Shown: in pieces, positions 1 to 6,906 of the stretch
Position numbering within the stretch: the stretch's first letter is position 1
How the letters are laid out: each line of letters starts with the position of its first letter
From: CAYZJK01 sp964479125
GTDB lineage: Bacteria; Patescibacteriota; Saccharimonadia; Saccharimonadales; Saccharimonadaceae
Reading direction: 5' to 3'
Length of the DNA: 27,227 bases
Assembly (NCBI GenBank): GCA_964479125.1
Contig: CAYZJK010000007.1
Location: forward strand, 1 to 27,227
Program-made: the position numbers and the translations under genes
Notes under the pieces: generated by a model
Databases searched by the model: none
Seen by the model: only the letters and a program-made list of their open reading frames with translations
Told to the model about the DNA's origin: nothing

Positions 1-429
1 TGGCACCGTAATGACCTGGTAATGTTTAAGTCTAGCGAGAACATTGCTAGCGGAGGATTTAACCTCCACACCAACGGCTATTCGCACCAAGCAGGCGCTC
101 CGGTCCGCATTTCTGGGTCTGGCTCTAACTGGCAGCGTAACTACCCGTCAGCTACTTGCAGCGGAGACTCTGGTGGAGCAGCCTACAACAACGCAAGCAA
201 GACCCTTTACGGAATCCTGACCTCGGACAACAGCCGCGCAGCTAATCAGCCCTGCGTTGAGGTAATGGAGCAAAAGTACATCAGCTCCTACGCGACCATC
301 AGCACACCAGAGAACCTAGCGTCCATCAACCGACACCATGGCAATCTCGGCAGCGACAAGCCCGCATCTCCGGCAACGTCCGACCCGTTTGGAATCTCCG
401 GCGGATCTAGCCTCTCCTCGAGTAGGTAG
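1..429 (+). CDS. Trypsin-like (S1 family) serine protease, 3' part
   Basis: The frame is open from base 1, so the 5' end lies outside the window. The first visible residues, RNDLVMF, resemble the segment around the catalytic Asp of chymotrypsin-fold proteases. About 50 residues on is CSGDSGGAAY, the classic GDSGG motif with the nucleophilic Ser, followed by a strand (TLYGILTSD) like the substrate-binding strand. The catalytic His would be upstream and cannot be checked. The last roughly 30 residues are rich in Ser, Gly and Pro and look like a disordered tail. The family acts outside the cell or at its surface, but the signal peptide region is missing here. A terminator follows directly. The family call rests on GDSGG and its surroundings and is fairly safe; substrate and role are unknown. 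Confidence 0.75.
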   Translation, partial: WHRNDLVMFKSSENIASGGFNLHTNGYSHQAGAPVRISGSGSNWQRNYPSATCSGDSGGAAYNNASKTLYGILTSDNSRAANQPCVEVMEQKYISSYATISTPENLASINRHHGNLGSDKPASPATSDPFGISGGSSLSSSR

Positions 430-461
430 CATGAGTCATTAAATCTTATCTAAGCTAAGTA

Positions 462-485
462 CCCCAGATAACCTCTGGGGTTTTT
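462..485 (+). terminator. Intrinsic terminator after the serine protease
   Basis: A 7-bp stem, CCCCAGA (462-468) with TCTGGGG (474-480), has a 5-nt loop and is followed directly by TTTTT. It lies about 30 bases after the protease stop codon. Confidence 0.85.
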
Positions 486-502
486 CATTTTAAATAGTAA
501 AT

Positions 503-529
503 TAAAAAACCCACACCAAAGTGTGGGTT
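503..529 (-). terminator. Intrinsic terminator for the leftward unknown gene
   Basis: Read on the minus strand, AACCCACAC (529-521) pairs with GTGTGGGTT (516-508) around a 4-nt loop, and the second arm runs into a T tract (509-504). It sits just beyond the stop codon at 544. Confidence 0.85.
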
Positions 530-543
530 AGCGGACAGATGAA

Positions 544-1191
544 CTAGTAGACAACCACAGTCGAGTCAGGCAATAGACTCAAAACAGCCTTCCAGTTAGG
601 CTCATAGCGCTTAAAAAGCTCTAGAGCCGCGGCCTCAATAAATAGACCACCTAGCTGACTGCCTCCTCTAATCTCTAAATCAACGCTCATATCCAACTCA
701 CCCTGAAGCTGAGGGATACCAGACATCAACTCGCGTATACAGTCTGGCTTACGCTCAATAGTGGAATGAAAGGTACGCCTAACGATTCGGCCATAAGCCA
801 GGATCTGCTTATCACTCAGCACAGGAATACTATCATCAAACCCTACATCGTGAGATGTCAGGAGGCTAAAGAAGAAGTGTGAGATCCAATTGGCTTGGTC
901 CAGAAAATCATCTTCAATCTCATCTGGATCAGGTATGTCATCCGTATACTCGTCATCGCCATGAATTAAGCTATACTTCATACTGCATAACCAGCGCTCA
1001 GCTTGCAGGCGAGCATCGTAGTAATCTTCGTAGAAGTGCTCCACGCCAACCGATACTAAATCACGACACGCCTCCCTTAGCGTGCTATCCTGATCCTCTC
1101 GGTAATAACGAGCTAAATCTTCGAATGTTACTACCATCCAGTGACGATAAATGTATGACAGTTCATCTCTACTGATATGTACAATCTCCAT
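544..1191 (-). CDS. Uncharacterised acidic protein, 215 aa
   Basis: I do not recognise this protein. It has no predicted membrane segment or signal peptide. It is acidic, with a strongly acidic stretch around residues 78-95 (GDDEYTDDIPDPDEIEDD), and is otherwise rich in aromatic and helix-forming residues. The ATG is supported by a strong Shine-Dalgarno sequence, AAAGGAGG on the minus strand (1206-1199), 7 nt upstream. It is a single-gene unit with a plausible promoter at 1278-1249 and its own terminator, and is transcribed away from rplJ. The good ribosome site, promoter and terminator argue that it is a real gene. No function can be assigned. Confidence 0.75.
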   Translation of the reverse strand: MEIVHISRDELSYIYRHWMVVTFEDLARYYREDQDSTLREACRDLVSVGVEHFYEDYYDARLQAERWLCSMKYSLIHGDDEYTDDIPDPDEIEDDFLDQANWISHFFFSLLTSHDVGFDDSIPVLSDKQILAYGRIVRRTFHSTIERKPDCIRELMSGIPQLQGELDMSVDLEIRGGSQLGGLFIEAAALELFKRYEPNWKAVLSLLPDSTVVVY

Positions 1192-1248
1192 GAGACAGCC
1201 TCCTTTCTTATGGTAGGGGAGAAGTGTTGCCTCAAGTTAGACTAGTGC

Positions 1249-1278
1249 TATATAATAACTTTCTAACTAGACTGTCAA
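1249..1278 (-). promoter_or_regulatory. Promoter of the leftward unknown gene
   Basis: On the minus strand a perfect TTGACA (1278-1273) is followed after 18 nt by TATATA (1254-1249). It diverges from the rplJ promoter about 40 bases away. The exact -10 hexamer is uncertain, because overlapping AT-rich hexamers also fit. Confidence 0.5.
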
Positions 1279-1317
1279 CAGAACGGGTTTTCACGTACTT
1301 TTCACCCCTGAAAACCG

Positions 1318-1346
1318 TTGACAATAATACTTAATTGCAGTATTCT
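1318..1346 (+). promoter_or_regulatory. rplJ-rplL promoter
   Basis: TTGACA (1318-1323), a 17-nt spacer and TATTCT (1341-1346) form a good sigma-70-type promoter. The predicted transcript starts near 1353, at the 5' edge of the L10-leader structure, giving a leader of about 175 nt before rplJ. Confidence 0.8.
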
Positions 1347-1353
1347 CTTTAGA

Positions 1354-1440
1354 GACATTACCAAAGACAGTAGCGGTACCGAGCGTACGTAAAAATGCTA
1401 CCGAGGAAGTGAACTACTTTTTCAATGGTCTTTGATAGTG
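1354..1440 (+). ncRNA. Ribosomal protein L10 leader RNA
   Basis: The 5' untranslated region of rplJ contains AAAGACAGTAGCGGT and, further on, GCTACCGAGGAAG. These match the conserved core of bacterial L10 leaders (the AAAGACAGUAGG...CUACCGAGG pattern). CAAAGAC (1362-1368) can pair with GTCTTTG (1428-1434) as the closing helix, and GTAGC (1370-1374) with GCTAC (1397-1401) as an inner helix. The family binds the L10(L12) complex and gives autogenous control of rplJ-rplL. Position directly behind the promoter supports the call. The region 1192-1528 otherwise holds only two promoters and an attenuator. Confidence 0.8.
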
Positions 1441-1460
1441 CGAGAATCAAAGACTTTTTT
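1428..1460 (+). terminator. Attenuator terminator in the rplJ leader
   Basis: GTCTTTGAT (1428-1436) and ATCAAAGAC (1446-1454) form a perfect 9-bp stem with a 9-nt loop, followed by six T (1455-1460). Its left arm is the same sequence that closes the L10 leader. A third pairing, GAGAATCAAAGA (1442-1453) with TCTTTGTTCTC (1460-1470) with one bulge, would break the terminator. This looks like a switchable attenuator; the direction of the response is not shown by the sequence. Confidence 0.7.
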
Positions 1461-1528
1461 CTTTGTTCTCACAGTGCACATTAACAATACGACTACACCC
1501 ACAAACATCAATCAAAGAAAGGACTATT

Positions 1529-2053
1529 ATGGCAATTACACGCGATAAGAAACAAACTTTGGTTGCTGAATTTAGCGAAGACCTTAAAGATGCAAAGCTA
1601 GTAGCTTTCGCACATTACCAGGGCTTAACTGTAGCTGAACTACAAGAACTACGCCGACAAGCTCGTGAAGCTAACGTAACTATCCGAGTGGTTAAGAACC
1701 GCCTAGTACGAGTTGCGATGAGCCAACACGACACCTTCAAAGAGACCGATACATCTCTGCTAACTGGTCAGCTAATTTACGCTACCAGCGATACAGACGA
1801 AGTAGAGCCAGCTAAGGTTCTAGACGAATTTGCTAAGAAGCACCCAGCACTACAACTTGCAGGTGGTTTCTCAGGTGAAGGTCTAGCACTTAGCCCTGAT
1901 GAGGTTAAGGCTCTAGCTGGCCTTCCAAGCAAGAGTCAGCTTATTGCCGAAGTTGTTGCACAACTTCTATCACCAGTTCACGATATCACCAATGGTCTAT
2001 CTGGCAATCTACATGCCCTACTTGACGGTATCGAAGCTAAAGCAACCAATTAA
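1529..2053 (+). CDS. rplJ: 50S ribosomal protein L10
   Basis: This 174-residue protein anchors L7/L12 dimers in the ribosomal stalk. The N-terminal half (KLVAFAHYQGLTVAELQELRRQ, then RVVKNRLVRVA at about 50-60) is typical of L10. The C-terminal helix that binds L12 is present (PVHDITNGLSGNLHALLDGIEAKA). An open frame extends upstream to a TTG at 1463, but that start lies inside the attenuator. ATG 1529 has AAAGAAAGG about 7 nt upstream and gives the normal N-terminus MAITRDKK. It is followed by rplL after 36 nt in one transcription unit, and is likely autoregulated through the leader. Confidence 0.97.
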   Translation: MAITRDKKQTLVAEFSEDLKDAKLVAFAHYQGLTVAELQELRRQAREANVTIRVVKNRLVRVAMSQHDTFKETDTSLLTGQLIYATSDTDEVEPAKVLDEFAKKHPALQLAGGFSGEGLALSPDEVKALAGLPSKSQLIAEVVAQLLSPVHDITNGLSGNLHALLDGIEAKATN

Positions 2054-2089
2054 TTTAAATTTTTATACACAACCTAAAAGGAGTTACTA

Positions 2090-2467
2090 ATGGCAGACAT
2101 TAAGAAACTTGCTGAAGAGCTAACAGCTCTAACAGTACTAGAAGTAAACGAACTAAAGAACCACCTAAAAGAAGAGTACGGCATTGAGCCTGCTGCAGCT
2201 GCTGTTGCAGTTGCTGGCCCAGCTGCTGCTGACGCTGGTGCAGGTGAAGACGAAAAGAGCGAATTCACTGTAAACCTAACTGACGCAGGTAGCCAGAAGG
2301 TTGCAGTGATCAAGGCTGTTAAGGAACTAACAGGCCTAGGTCTTGGTGAAGCTAAGGGTCTAGTAGACAACGCTCCAAGCGCAATCAAGGAAAAGGTTGC
2401 TAAGGACGAAGCTGAAGAAGCTAAGAAGAAGCTTGAAGAAGCAGGCGCAAGCGTAGAGCTTGTTTAG
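2090..2467 (+). CDS. rplL: 50S ribosomal protein L7/L12
   Basis: This 125-residue stalk protein recruits translation GTPases. It has the usual three parts: an N-terminal dimerisation helix region (about 1-33), an Ala/Gly-rich hinge (about 34-55), and the globular C-terminal domain (EFTVNLTDAGSQKVAVIKAVKELTGLGLGEAK... at about 58-125). AAAAGGAG lies about 8 nt before the ATG. It is second in the rplJ-rplL unit and is followed by a strong terminator. Length and domain order are normal. Confidence 0.98.
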   Translation: MADIKKLAEELTALTVLEVNELKNHLKEEYGIEPAAAAVAVAGPAAADAGAGEDEKSEFTVNLTDAGSQKVAVIKAVKELTGLGLGEAKGLVDNAPSAIKEKVAKDEAEEAKKKLEEAGASVELV

Positions 2468-2492
2468 TTAAACTAGTAGTCGTATTGTTACG

Positions 2493-2522
2493 AAACACAC
2501 CTCCATAGTGAGGTGTGTTTTT
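2493..2522 (+). terminator. Terminator after rplL
   Basis: AAACACACCTC (2493-2503) and GAGGTGTGTTT (2510-2520) form a perfect 11-bp stem with a 6-nt loop, and the right arm runs into TTTTT (2518-2522). It ends the rplJ-rplL transcript. Confidence 0.92.
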
Positions 2523-2651
2523 GTTATCATTATTTACAACAGTATTTGTGCCGCCCCTGTTAATCCTGTGGATAGAAAATAACCCCTAAAGACCCGAAAT
2601 TAGCCAGACCCTATATATAGCGTAGTAGTGGAAAAAGTCCACACAAGACCC

Positions 2652-2680
2652 TTGACAAGCCTCACCACATCACTTATATT
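2652..2680 (+). promoter_or_regulatory. Promoter of the conserved CPR unknown
   Basis: TTGACA (2652-2657), exactly 17 nt, then TATATT (2675-2680): six and five matches to consensus, one of the best promoters in the window. A transcript would start near 2687, about 43 nt before the chosen ATG. This excludes the open-frame ATG at 2628 as the start. Confidence 0.85.
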
Positions 2681-2729
2681 CAGTGGCGATACCCATAACA
2701 AACACAGACAAAGGAACTGCGAGATTAAC

Positions 2730-3245
2730 ATGTCTGAATTACCAGAAAAACAAGTTAAAAGACTTCGATCACTCATCCAAGAGGCCGAGACAAACCTAGC
2801 AGCTGCAAAAGAGCTTCTAATTAGTGTCGTTGGAGAAGACGGTAACGTTGTAACCCCTAAGAACAGCCAGGAAGATGTTTCAGGCAAGATTATAGAGGGT
2901 GTCTTTGATGGTCAAATGATGATTGGCCCAGACGGCAAGAACTACCCAGTCCCAGCAAACTACGCTTCAAAATCTAAGCTAGTTGAAGGCGACATGCTAA
3001 AACTTACCATTGCCGACGACGGTAGCTTTATCTACAAGCAAATCGGCCCAACTGAGCGGCGACAAATTATTGGTACGCTTGTTCAGCACGACGGTGCATA
3101 CTACGTAGAAGCAAACGGTCGCGAATACCGAATTCTACTAGCTAGCGTAACTTACTTTAGGATTAACATTGGTGACCAGGTAACCATTATCATACCTGAG
3201 AACAACCCTGAAGCAACCTGGGCAGCTGTTGAAGCAGCACTGTAG
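2730..3245 (+). CDS. Conserved CPR protein of unknown function, 171 aa
   Basis: Residues 1-35 form a charged, likely coiled-coil helix (KQVKRLRSLIQEAETNLAAAKELL). Residues about 50-170 form a strand-rich region with GKIIEGVFDGQMMIGPDGK, PVPANYASKSKLVEGDMLKL and IYKQIGPTERR. From memory, this pattern recurs in Patescibacteria genomes as an uncharacterised family; I could not check that by search. The helix followed by small beta domains resembles the coiled-coil/OB layout of some chaperone-ATPase N-terminal regions, but that is only a shape comparison. The ATG at 2730 is chosen because the promoter ends at 2680; AAAGGA lies 14 nt upstream, a rather long spacing. The protein is soluble with no signal peptide. 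No function is assigned. Confidence 0.8.
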   Translation: MSELPEKQVKRLRSLIQEAETNLAAAKELLISVVGEDGNVVTPKNSQEDVSGKIIEGVFDGQMMIGPDGKNYPVPANYASKSKLVEGDMLKLTIADDGSFIYKQIGPTERRQIIGTLVQHDGAYYVEANGREYRILLASVTYFRINIGDQVTIIIPENNPEATWAAVEAAL

Positions 3246-3278
3246 ATCTTAGTCTAAGACACACGAACTCACCTCACA

Positions 3279-3287
3279 TGCTAAACT
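3279..3287 (+). promoter_or_regulatory. Extended -10 promoter of tdk, probably leaderless
   Basis: TGC followed by TAAACT (3282-3287) lies 6 nt before the tdk ATG, so transcription would start at or next to the A of the start codon. No Shine-Dalgarno sequence is present. Confidence 0.5.
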
Positions 3288-3293
3288 AAAAGT

Positions 3294-3905
3294 ATGCAAA
3301 GAGGTGAGTTTTATTATTACTTCAGTACTATGGGCGGAGGCAAGTCACTAGAACTTATCCTGGATGACTATCGCTCTAGGCACCGAGGCAGAACCACCGC
3401 CATCATTAAGCCTGAAATCGATAAAAAGGCAGGCAGTAACGTCGAAACTCGTTTTGGTCAAACTAGACGCAAAGCCGACTTACTACTTAGCCATGACACC
3501 AAGAAGTCATCTCAGGAACTACTAGACTTAATTGCCAGCTGTACCATTAAAGGTAAGCCCGTCACTATCTATCTTGATGAGGTTCAATTCTTAACCAAAG
3601 ATCACGTCATGATGCTTCGAGAGGTAGTGGACGACAACTCAGTCACTGTTAAAGCCTATGGCCTTTTAACCGACTTTACCGGCAGGCTATTTGAAGCTAG
3701 TAAGCAGTTTATAGAAGTAGCTGATCATAAGATACAAATCGCTTCACACTGTGAAATCGACACCTGTGATCGGGTTGCAGTCTATAACGCCCGGATAGCT
3801 GACGGTAAGGCTACTACGGAAGGTCCAACTGTCGCCATTGATGGAATAGATGCAGAATACAAAGCTCTCTGCAGCTCACACTTCATGCAATCTATCGGTC
3901 AATAG
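3294..3905 (+). CDS. tdk: Thymidine kinase (type II, TK1-like)
   Basis: It phosphorylates thymidine to dTMP with ATP, a salvage route for DNA precursors. The 203-residue protein has the P-loop STMGGGKS (11-18), the catalytic-base motif DEVQF with Glu96, and the lasso-type segment AYGLLTDFTGRLFEASK (121-137). Zinc ligands are Cys153 and Cys158 in SHCEIDTC and Cys193/His196 in YKALCSSHF; the TK1 family normally has a four-ligand structural zinc site, so this is complete. The substitution GGG for the more usual NSG in the P-loop is conservative. The ATG has no ribosome site but an extended -10 box just upstream. Thymidine salvage fits a host-dependent organism. Confidence 0.93.
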   Translation: MQRGEFYYYFSTMGGGKSLELILDDYRSRHRGRTTAIIKPEIDKKAGSNVETRFGQTRRKADLLLSHDTKKSSQELLDLIASCTIKGKPVTIYLDEVQFLTKDHVMMLREVVDDNSVTVKAYGLLTDFTGRLFEASKQFIEVADHKIQIASHCEIDTCDRVAVYNARIADGKATTEGPTVAIDGIDAEYKALCSSHFMQSIGQ

Positions 3906-3971
3906 CGCCCCAGTAAACATGAGAAAAACATAAATCAACCGGGGTAGGATTCATTGTAATAACAACCCCGC

Positions 3972-4007
3972 CGTCTTCAGGTAATCTAGCCGGAAGACGT
4001 GTATAAT
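3972..4007 (+). promoter_or_regulatory. dnaX promoter region with overlapping hairpin
   Basis: TATAAT (4002-4007) is a perfect -10 box 22 nt before the dnaX ATG; no good -35 is seen. Directly upstream, CGTCTTC (3972-3978) and GAAGACG (3993-3999) form a perfect 7-bp inverted repeat that covers the expected -35/spacer region, so it may be an operator. A further inverted repeat, CGGGGT (about 3941-3946) with ACCCCG (about 3965-3970), precedes it. There is no T tract to make either a terminator. Confidence 0.5.
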
Positions 4008-4029
4008 GAGGAGCATATGAGGTTAGAAT

Positions 4030-5547
4030 ATGTCTGTCGCTCTATATAGAAAATATAGAAGCAAATCTTTAAAAGAGCTTATCGGCCAGTCACACGTGAC
4101 TGATATTCTTGAAGCTGCCATTAAATCAGACTCTATCGGACACGCCTATCTACTAACTGGCCCTAGGGGAGTTGGTAAGACCTCTGTCGCTCGTATCTTA
4201 GCGCATGAAATTAATAAGCTACCGTACGAGAATGAGACCGACCATATCGATATTATTGAAATTGACGCAGCTAGCAATAACGGCGTCGATCACATTCGAG
4301 ACTTAAGAGATAAGGCTCGCATCGTTCCAAGCCTTGCTAAGTACAAAGTCTACATCATCGATGAGGTTCACATGCTATCTAAGTCAGCCTTTAATGCTCT
4401 ACTTAAGATACTAGAAGAGCCACCAAAGCACGTTGTCTTCATCTTGGCCACCACCGATTACCACAAGCTACCAGACACTATCATCAGCCGAACCCAGAGA
4501 TTCCACTTCAGGCTCATCTCAGAAGCAGATATCGCTAAGCATCTAAAAACTATCGCTAAGAGCGAAAAGATAGAGATCGATGACGATGCCCTAAAAATTA
4601 TTGCTAAGCGTGGACGCGGCAGCTTCAGAGATAGCATCAGCCTTTTTGACCAGCTTCAAAGCGGCTATAAAAAGATAACAGCCGAAGTAGTCAACTCTGC
4701 TCTAGGCCTAGTGCCAGCTGAGACTCTAGATAAACTAATTAAAGCTGCTCACGCTAGAGACCACGCCACGACAATTGCAATCGTCAATCAATTAATCGAG
4801 TCGGGCGTCAATCCTAACGTTATAGCCGATCAAGTTATCACTGAAATCCGTTCAAGACTAGCCGATAACCCTGACTTAATCTACGCACTCCATAAGCTAG
4901 CTGACGTCGAAAAGGCTTCACACCCAGACATAGCTCTACTTATAGCCCTGCTGCCAAATACAGAACAAAGCTCACCAACGCCTCAACCTGCACGGCAAAC
5001 TCAAGCCCAACCGGTCGCAGCCGAGAAGATAGTGTTACCAGAAACCTCCAATCCAGCTGCTAGTGCACCAAAGCCAAAGCCTACTCCTGTTCAAACAGAA
5101 GCTCCGACAGCAGGAGCAGAACCAACTCCAACATACACAGCAACTCCGGAGTCAGCCACAACTGAGACTGAGACTAAGACTGAAGAGCCGATTGAGACAC
5201 CAGCGCCAGCCGAAGAGTTTAACGGCGAGCCTGGTAGCCTGGAAGACTTAGACTGGAAAGCCATCCTTGAGAAGTCTCAGGAGTTGTCGATGGGCCTATA
5301 CGCCATCCTGGCTAGCTGCAGCCATGAAGTAGAAAACAACCAGCTAGTAATCTATACCGGCAGCAGATTTAAAAAGAATAAGATAGAAGATGCTAAACTA
5401 AGACCACTACTTAGCCAAGCTGTAAACTACGTCACGAGAGGTGAAGTTAAAATCACCATTCACGGCACACAAAAACCACCGTCAGACAGCCAGCTAGCTA
5501 AGGTTGCTGAACTTATGGGTGGGGGAGAGGAAGTAAATGTCAGCTAA
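4030..5547 (+). CDS. dnaX: DNA polymerase III subunit gamma/tau (clamp loader ATPase)
   Basis: This is the ATPase that loads the sliding clamp during replication. The AAA+ core has Walker A GPRGVGKT (44-51), DAASNNG (79-85), Walker B YIIDEVHM (108-115), ILEEPP (127-132) and the arginine-finger motif SRTQ (153-156). Residues about 310-400 are a Pro/Thr/Glu-rich linker, and about 400-505 form the tau-like C-terminal domain. In most DnaX proteins a Cys4 zinc module lies between Walker A and the DAAS motif; here that stretch (LAHEINKLPYENETDHIDIIEID) has no cysteine and is shortened. GAGG (4019-4022) is 7 nt before the ATG. A 10-codon frame from ATG 4017 overlaps the start. The gene overlaps dnaB by 11 bases. 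Confidence 0.96.
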   Translation: MSVALYRKYRSKSLKELIGQSHVTDILEAAIKSDSIGHAYLLTGPRGVGKTSVARILAHEINKLPYENETDHIDIIEIDAASNNGVDHIRDLRDKARIVPSLAKYKVYIIDEVHMLSKSAFNALLKILEEPPKHVVFILATTDYHKLPDTIISRTQRFHFRLISEADIAKHLKTIAKSEKIEIDDDALKIIAKRGRGSFRDSISLFDQLQSGYKKITAEVVNSALGLVPAETLDKLIKAAHARDHATTIAIVNQLIESGVNPNVIADQVITEIRSRLADNPDLIYALHKLADVEKASHPDIALLIALLPNTEQSSPTPQPARQTQAQPVAAEKIVLPETSNPAASAPKPKPTPVQTEAPTAGAEPTPTYTATPESATTETETKTEEPIETPAPAEEFNGEPGSLEDLDWKAILEKSQELSMGLYAILASCSHEVENNQLVIYTGSRFKKNKIEDAKLRPLLSQAVNYVTRGEVKITIHGTQKPPSDSQLAKVAELMGGGEEVNVS

Positions 5548-6886
5548 ACAAAACACCCAGCCTAAACTACCGCCACAAAACCTAGATGCCGAAAAGAGCC
5601 TACTAGGAGCTGTTTTGATTGACGAAGAGATCATGGCTGACGTGAGTGAAATCGTAAAGCCACATGACTTTTACGATAAAGCCCACGGCACTATATATGA
5701 CGGCATGCTGCGCTTATTTGAGCGACATAAGCCAGTCGATCTACTGACTCTAACTGATGAATTGAAGCGTAAGAATGAGCTTGAGATCGTTGGCGGCTCT
5801 TCATACCTAACCGAACTTACTAACTACGTACCAAGTGCAGCTCACGCTGCTACCTATGCAGATATCGTTTCCCAGAAGGCCATCAGACGCCGCCTAATCA
5901 AGGCCAGCTCTGAAATCAATGAGATGAGCTACAACGAAGAGAGTGAGACTCAGGAACTTCTCTCAGCTGCTGAAGCTGAACTTTTTGCCGTATCCGATCA
6001 GTCTCTAAAGCAAGACTTAGTTAGTATTGAGAACATTTTGACCGATAGCTTTGACCGCATGGAAGAGCTTAATAAAAACAAAGGTGCTCTTCGCGGCATT
6101 AGAACTGGCTACCGAGACCTAGACAACATGACCGCCGGACTACAGCGCAGTGACCTTATCATTCTTGCAGCGCGTCCAGCGATGGGTAAAACAACTCTTG
6201 TTACCAACCTTGCTTATAACGTAGCAACAATCGAAAAGAAGGCCGTTCTATTCTTCAGTCTTGAGATGAGCAAAGAGCAGCTAGTTGATCGTATGCTCGC
6301 TGACGCTTCTGGAGTCGACTCCTGGAATATTCGTACTGGTAATCTAACTGATGAAGATTTTCAAAAACTATCTGATGCAATGGGTGAGATGGCTGAAGCT
6401 CCAATCTACATCGACGATAAGCCAGGCCTGAACGCACTAGAGCTACGAACCAAGGCTCGCCGTATTGCTCACGAACAAGAGCTAGGGTTAATCGTAATCG
6501 ACTACCTCCAGCTTATGCAGGGCTCTGGACGACACGGCGACAACCGAGTGCAAGAGGTGAGTGAGATCTCACGTGGACTCAAGCTAGTCGCTCGTGAATT
6601 AGACGTACCAGTAATTGCCCTAAGTCAGCTATCACGTAGTGTGGAATCAAGGACACCGCCTATTCCGCAGCTATCTGACCTTCGTGAATCAGGATCGATT
6701 GAGCAGGACGCGGACATCGTGGCCTTTATTTACCGTCCAGGCTACTACGAACCAGATAATCCAGACGTGGCTAATATTACTGAATTAATCATCGCTAAAC
6801 ACCGTAACGGACCGGTTGGCCGTGTTCAGCTATACTTCCACCCTGAACGACTTCGCTTCCTCTCCCTTGATAAAACCCATGATTAA
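5537..6886 (+). CDS. dnaB: Replicative DNA helicase
   Basis: This hexameric 5'-3' helicase unwinds the fork and interacts with the clamp loader and primase. The 449-residue protein has the N-terminal helical domain (about 13-115) and the RecA-like domain with Walker A ARPAMGKTT (212-220), FFSLEMS (239-245), Walker B LIVIDYLQL (318-326), IALSQLSR (360-367) and the arginine-finger region DLRESGSIEQDADIVAFIYR (381-400). No intein is present. The purine-rich run GGGGGAGAGGAAG at the end of dnaX supplies the ribosome site. The 11-base overlap with dnaX suggests translational coupling. Length is normal. Confidence 0.97.
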   Translation: MSAKQNTQPKLPPQNLDAEKSLLGAVLIDEEIMADVSEIVKPHDFYDKAHGTIYDGMLRLFERHKPVDLLTLTDELKRKNELEIVGGSSYLTELTNYVPSAAHAATYADIVSQKAIRRRLIKASSEINEMSYNEESETQELLSAAEAELFAVSDQSLKQDLVSIENILTDSFDRMEELNKNKGALRGIRTGYRDLDNMTAGLQRSDLIILAARPAMGKTTLVTNLAYNVATIEKKAVLFFSLEMSKEQLVDRMLADASGVDSWNIRTGNLTDEDFQKLSDAMGEMAEAPIYIDDKPGLNALELRTKARRIAHEQELGLIVIDYLQLMQGSGRHGDNRVQEVSEISRGLKLVARELDVPVIALSQLSRSVESRTPPIPQLSDLRESGSIEQDADIVAFIYRPGYYEPDNPDVANITELIIAKHRNGPVGRVQLYFHPERLRFLSLDKTHD

Positions 6887-6896
6887 TCGCTATAAT
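6867..6896 (+). promoter_or_regulatory. Promoter of the membrane glycosyltransferase gene, probably leaderless
   Basis: TTGATA (6867-6872), an 18-nt spacer and a perfect TATAAT (6891-6896) end 10 nt before ATG 6907. The transcript would start 0-4 nt from the start codon, and there is no Shine-Dalgarno sequence. The promoter lies within the end of dnaB. Confidence 0.7.
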
Positions 6897-6906
6897 AAAG
6901 CAATCA

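Noticed and set aside
1463..1528. Longer rplJ start at TTG 1463
   Set aside because: It lies in the attenuator hairpin and adds 22 residues foreign to L10; ATG 1529 has a ribosome site.
2074..2388. Antisense open frame over rplL
   Set aside because: A low-complexity Ala/Ser shadow of the rplL hinge on the other strand; no ribosome site or promoter.
2628..2729. Longer start for the conserved CPR unknown at ATG 2628
   Set aside because: It is upstream of the strong promoter at 2652-2680, so it would not be on the transcript.
3906..4029. Signal recognition particle RNA (ffs), often found next to dnaX
   Set aside because: No GGTGCTGTTT-like or conserved SRP helix 8 sequence; only short inverted repeats and a promoter.
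4017..4049. Ten-codon upstream open frame overlapping the dnaX start as a control peptide
   Set aside because: The purine-rich site is too close (3 nt) to its ATG, and its sequence shows no regulatory codons; more likely chance.
5063..5251. 62-aa open frame inside dnaX, or programmed frameshifting there
   Set aside because: It is a low-complexity Gln/Arg shadow of the Pro/Thr/Glu linker. No A-AAA-AAG-type slippery heptamer in the correct phase was found; TTTAAAAAG near 5369 is out of phase.
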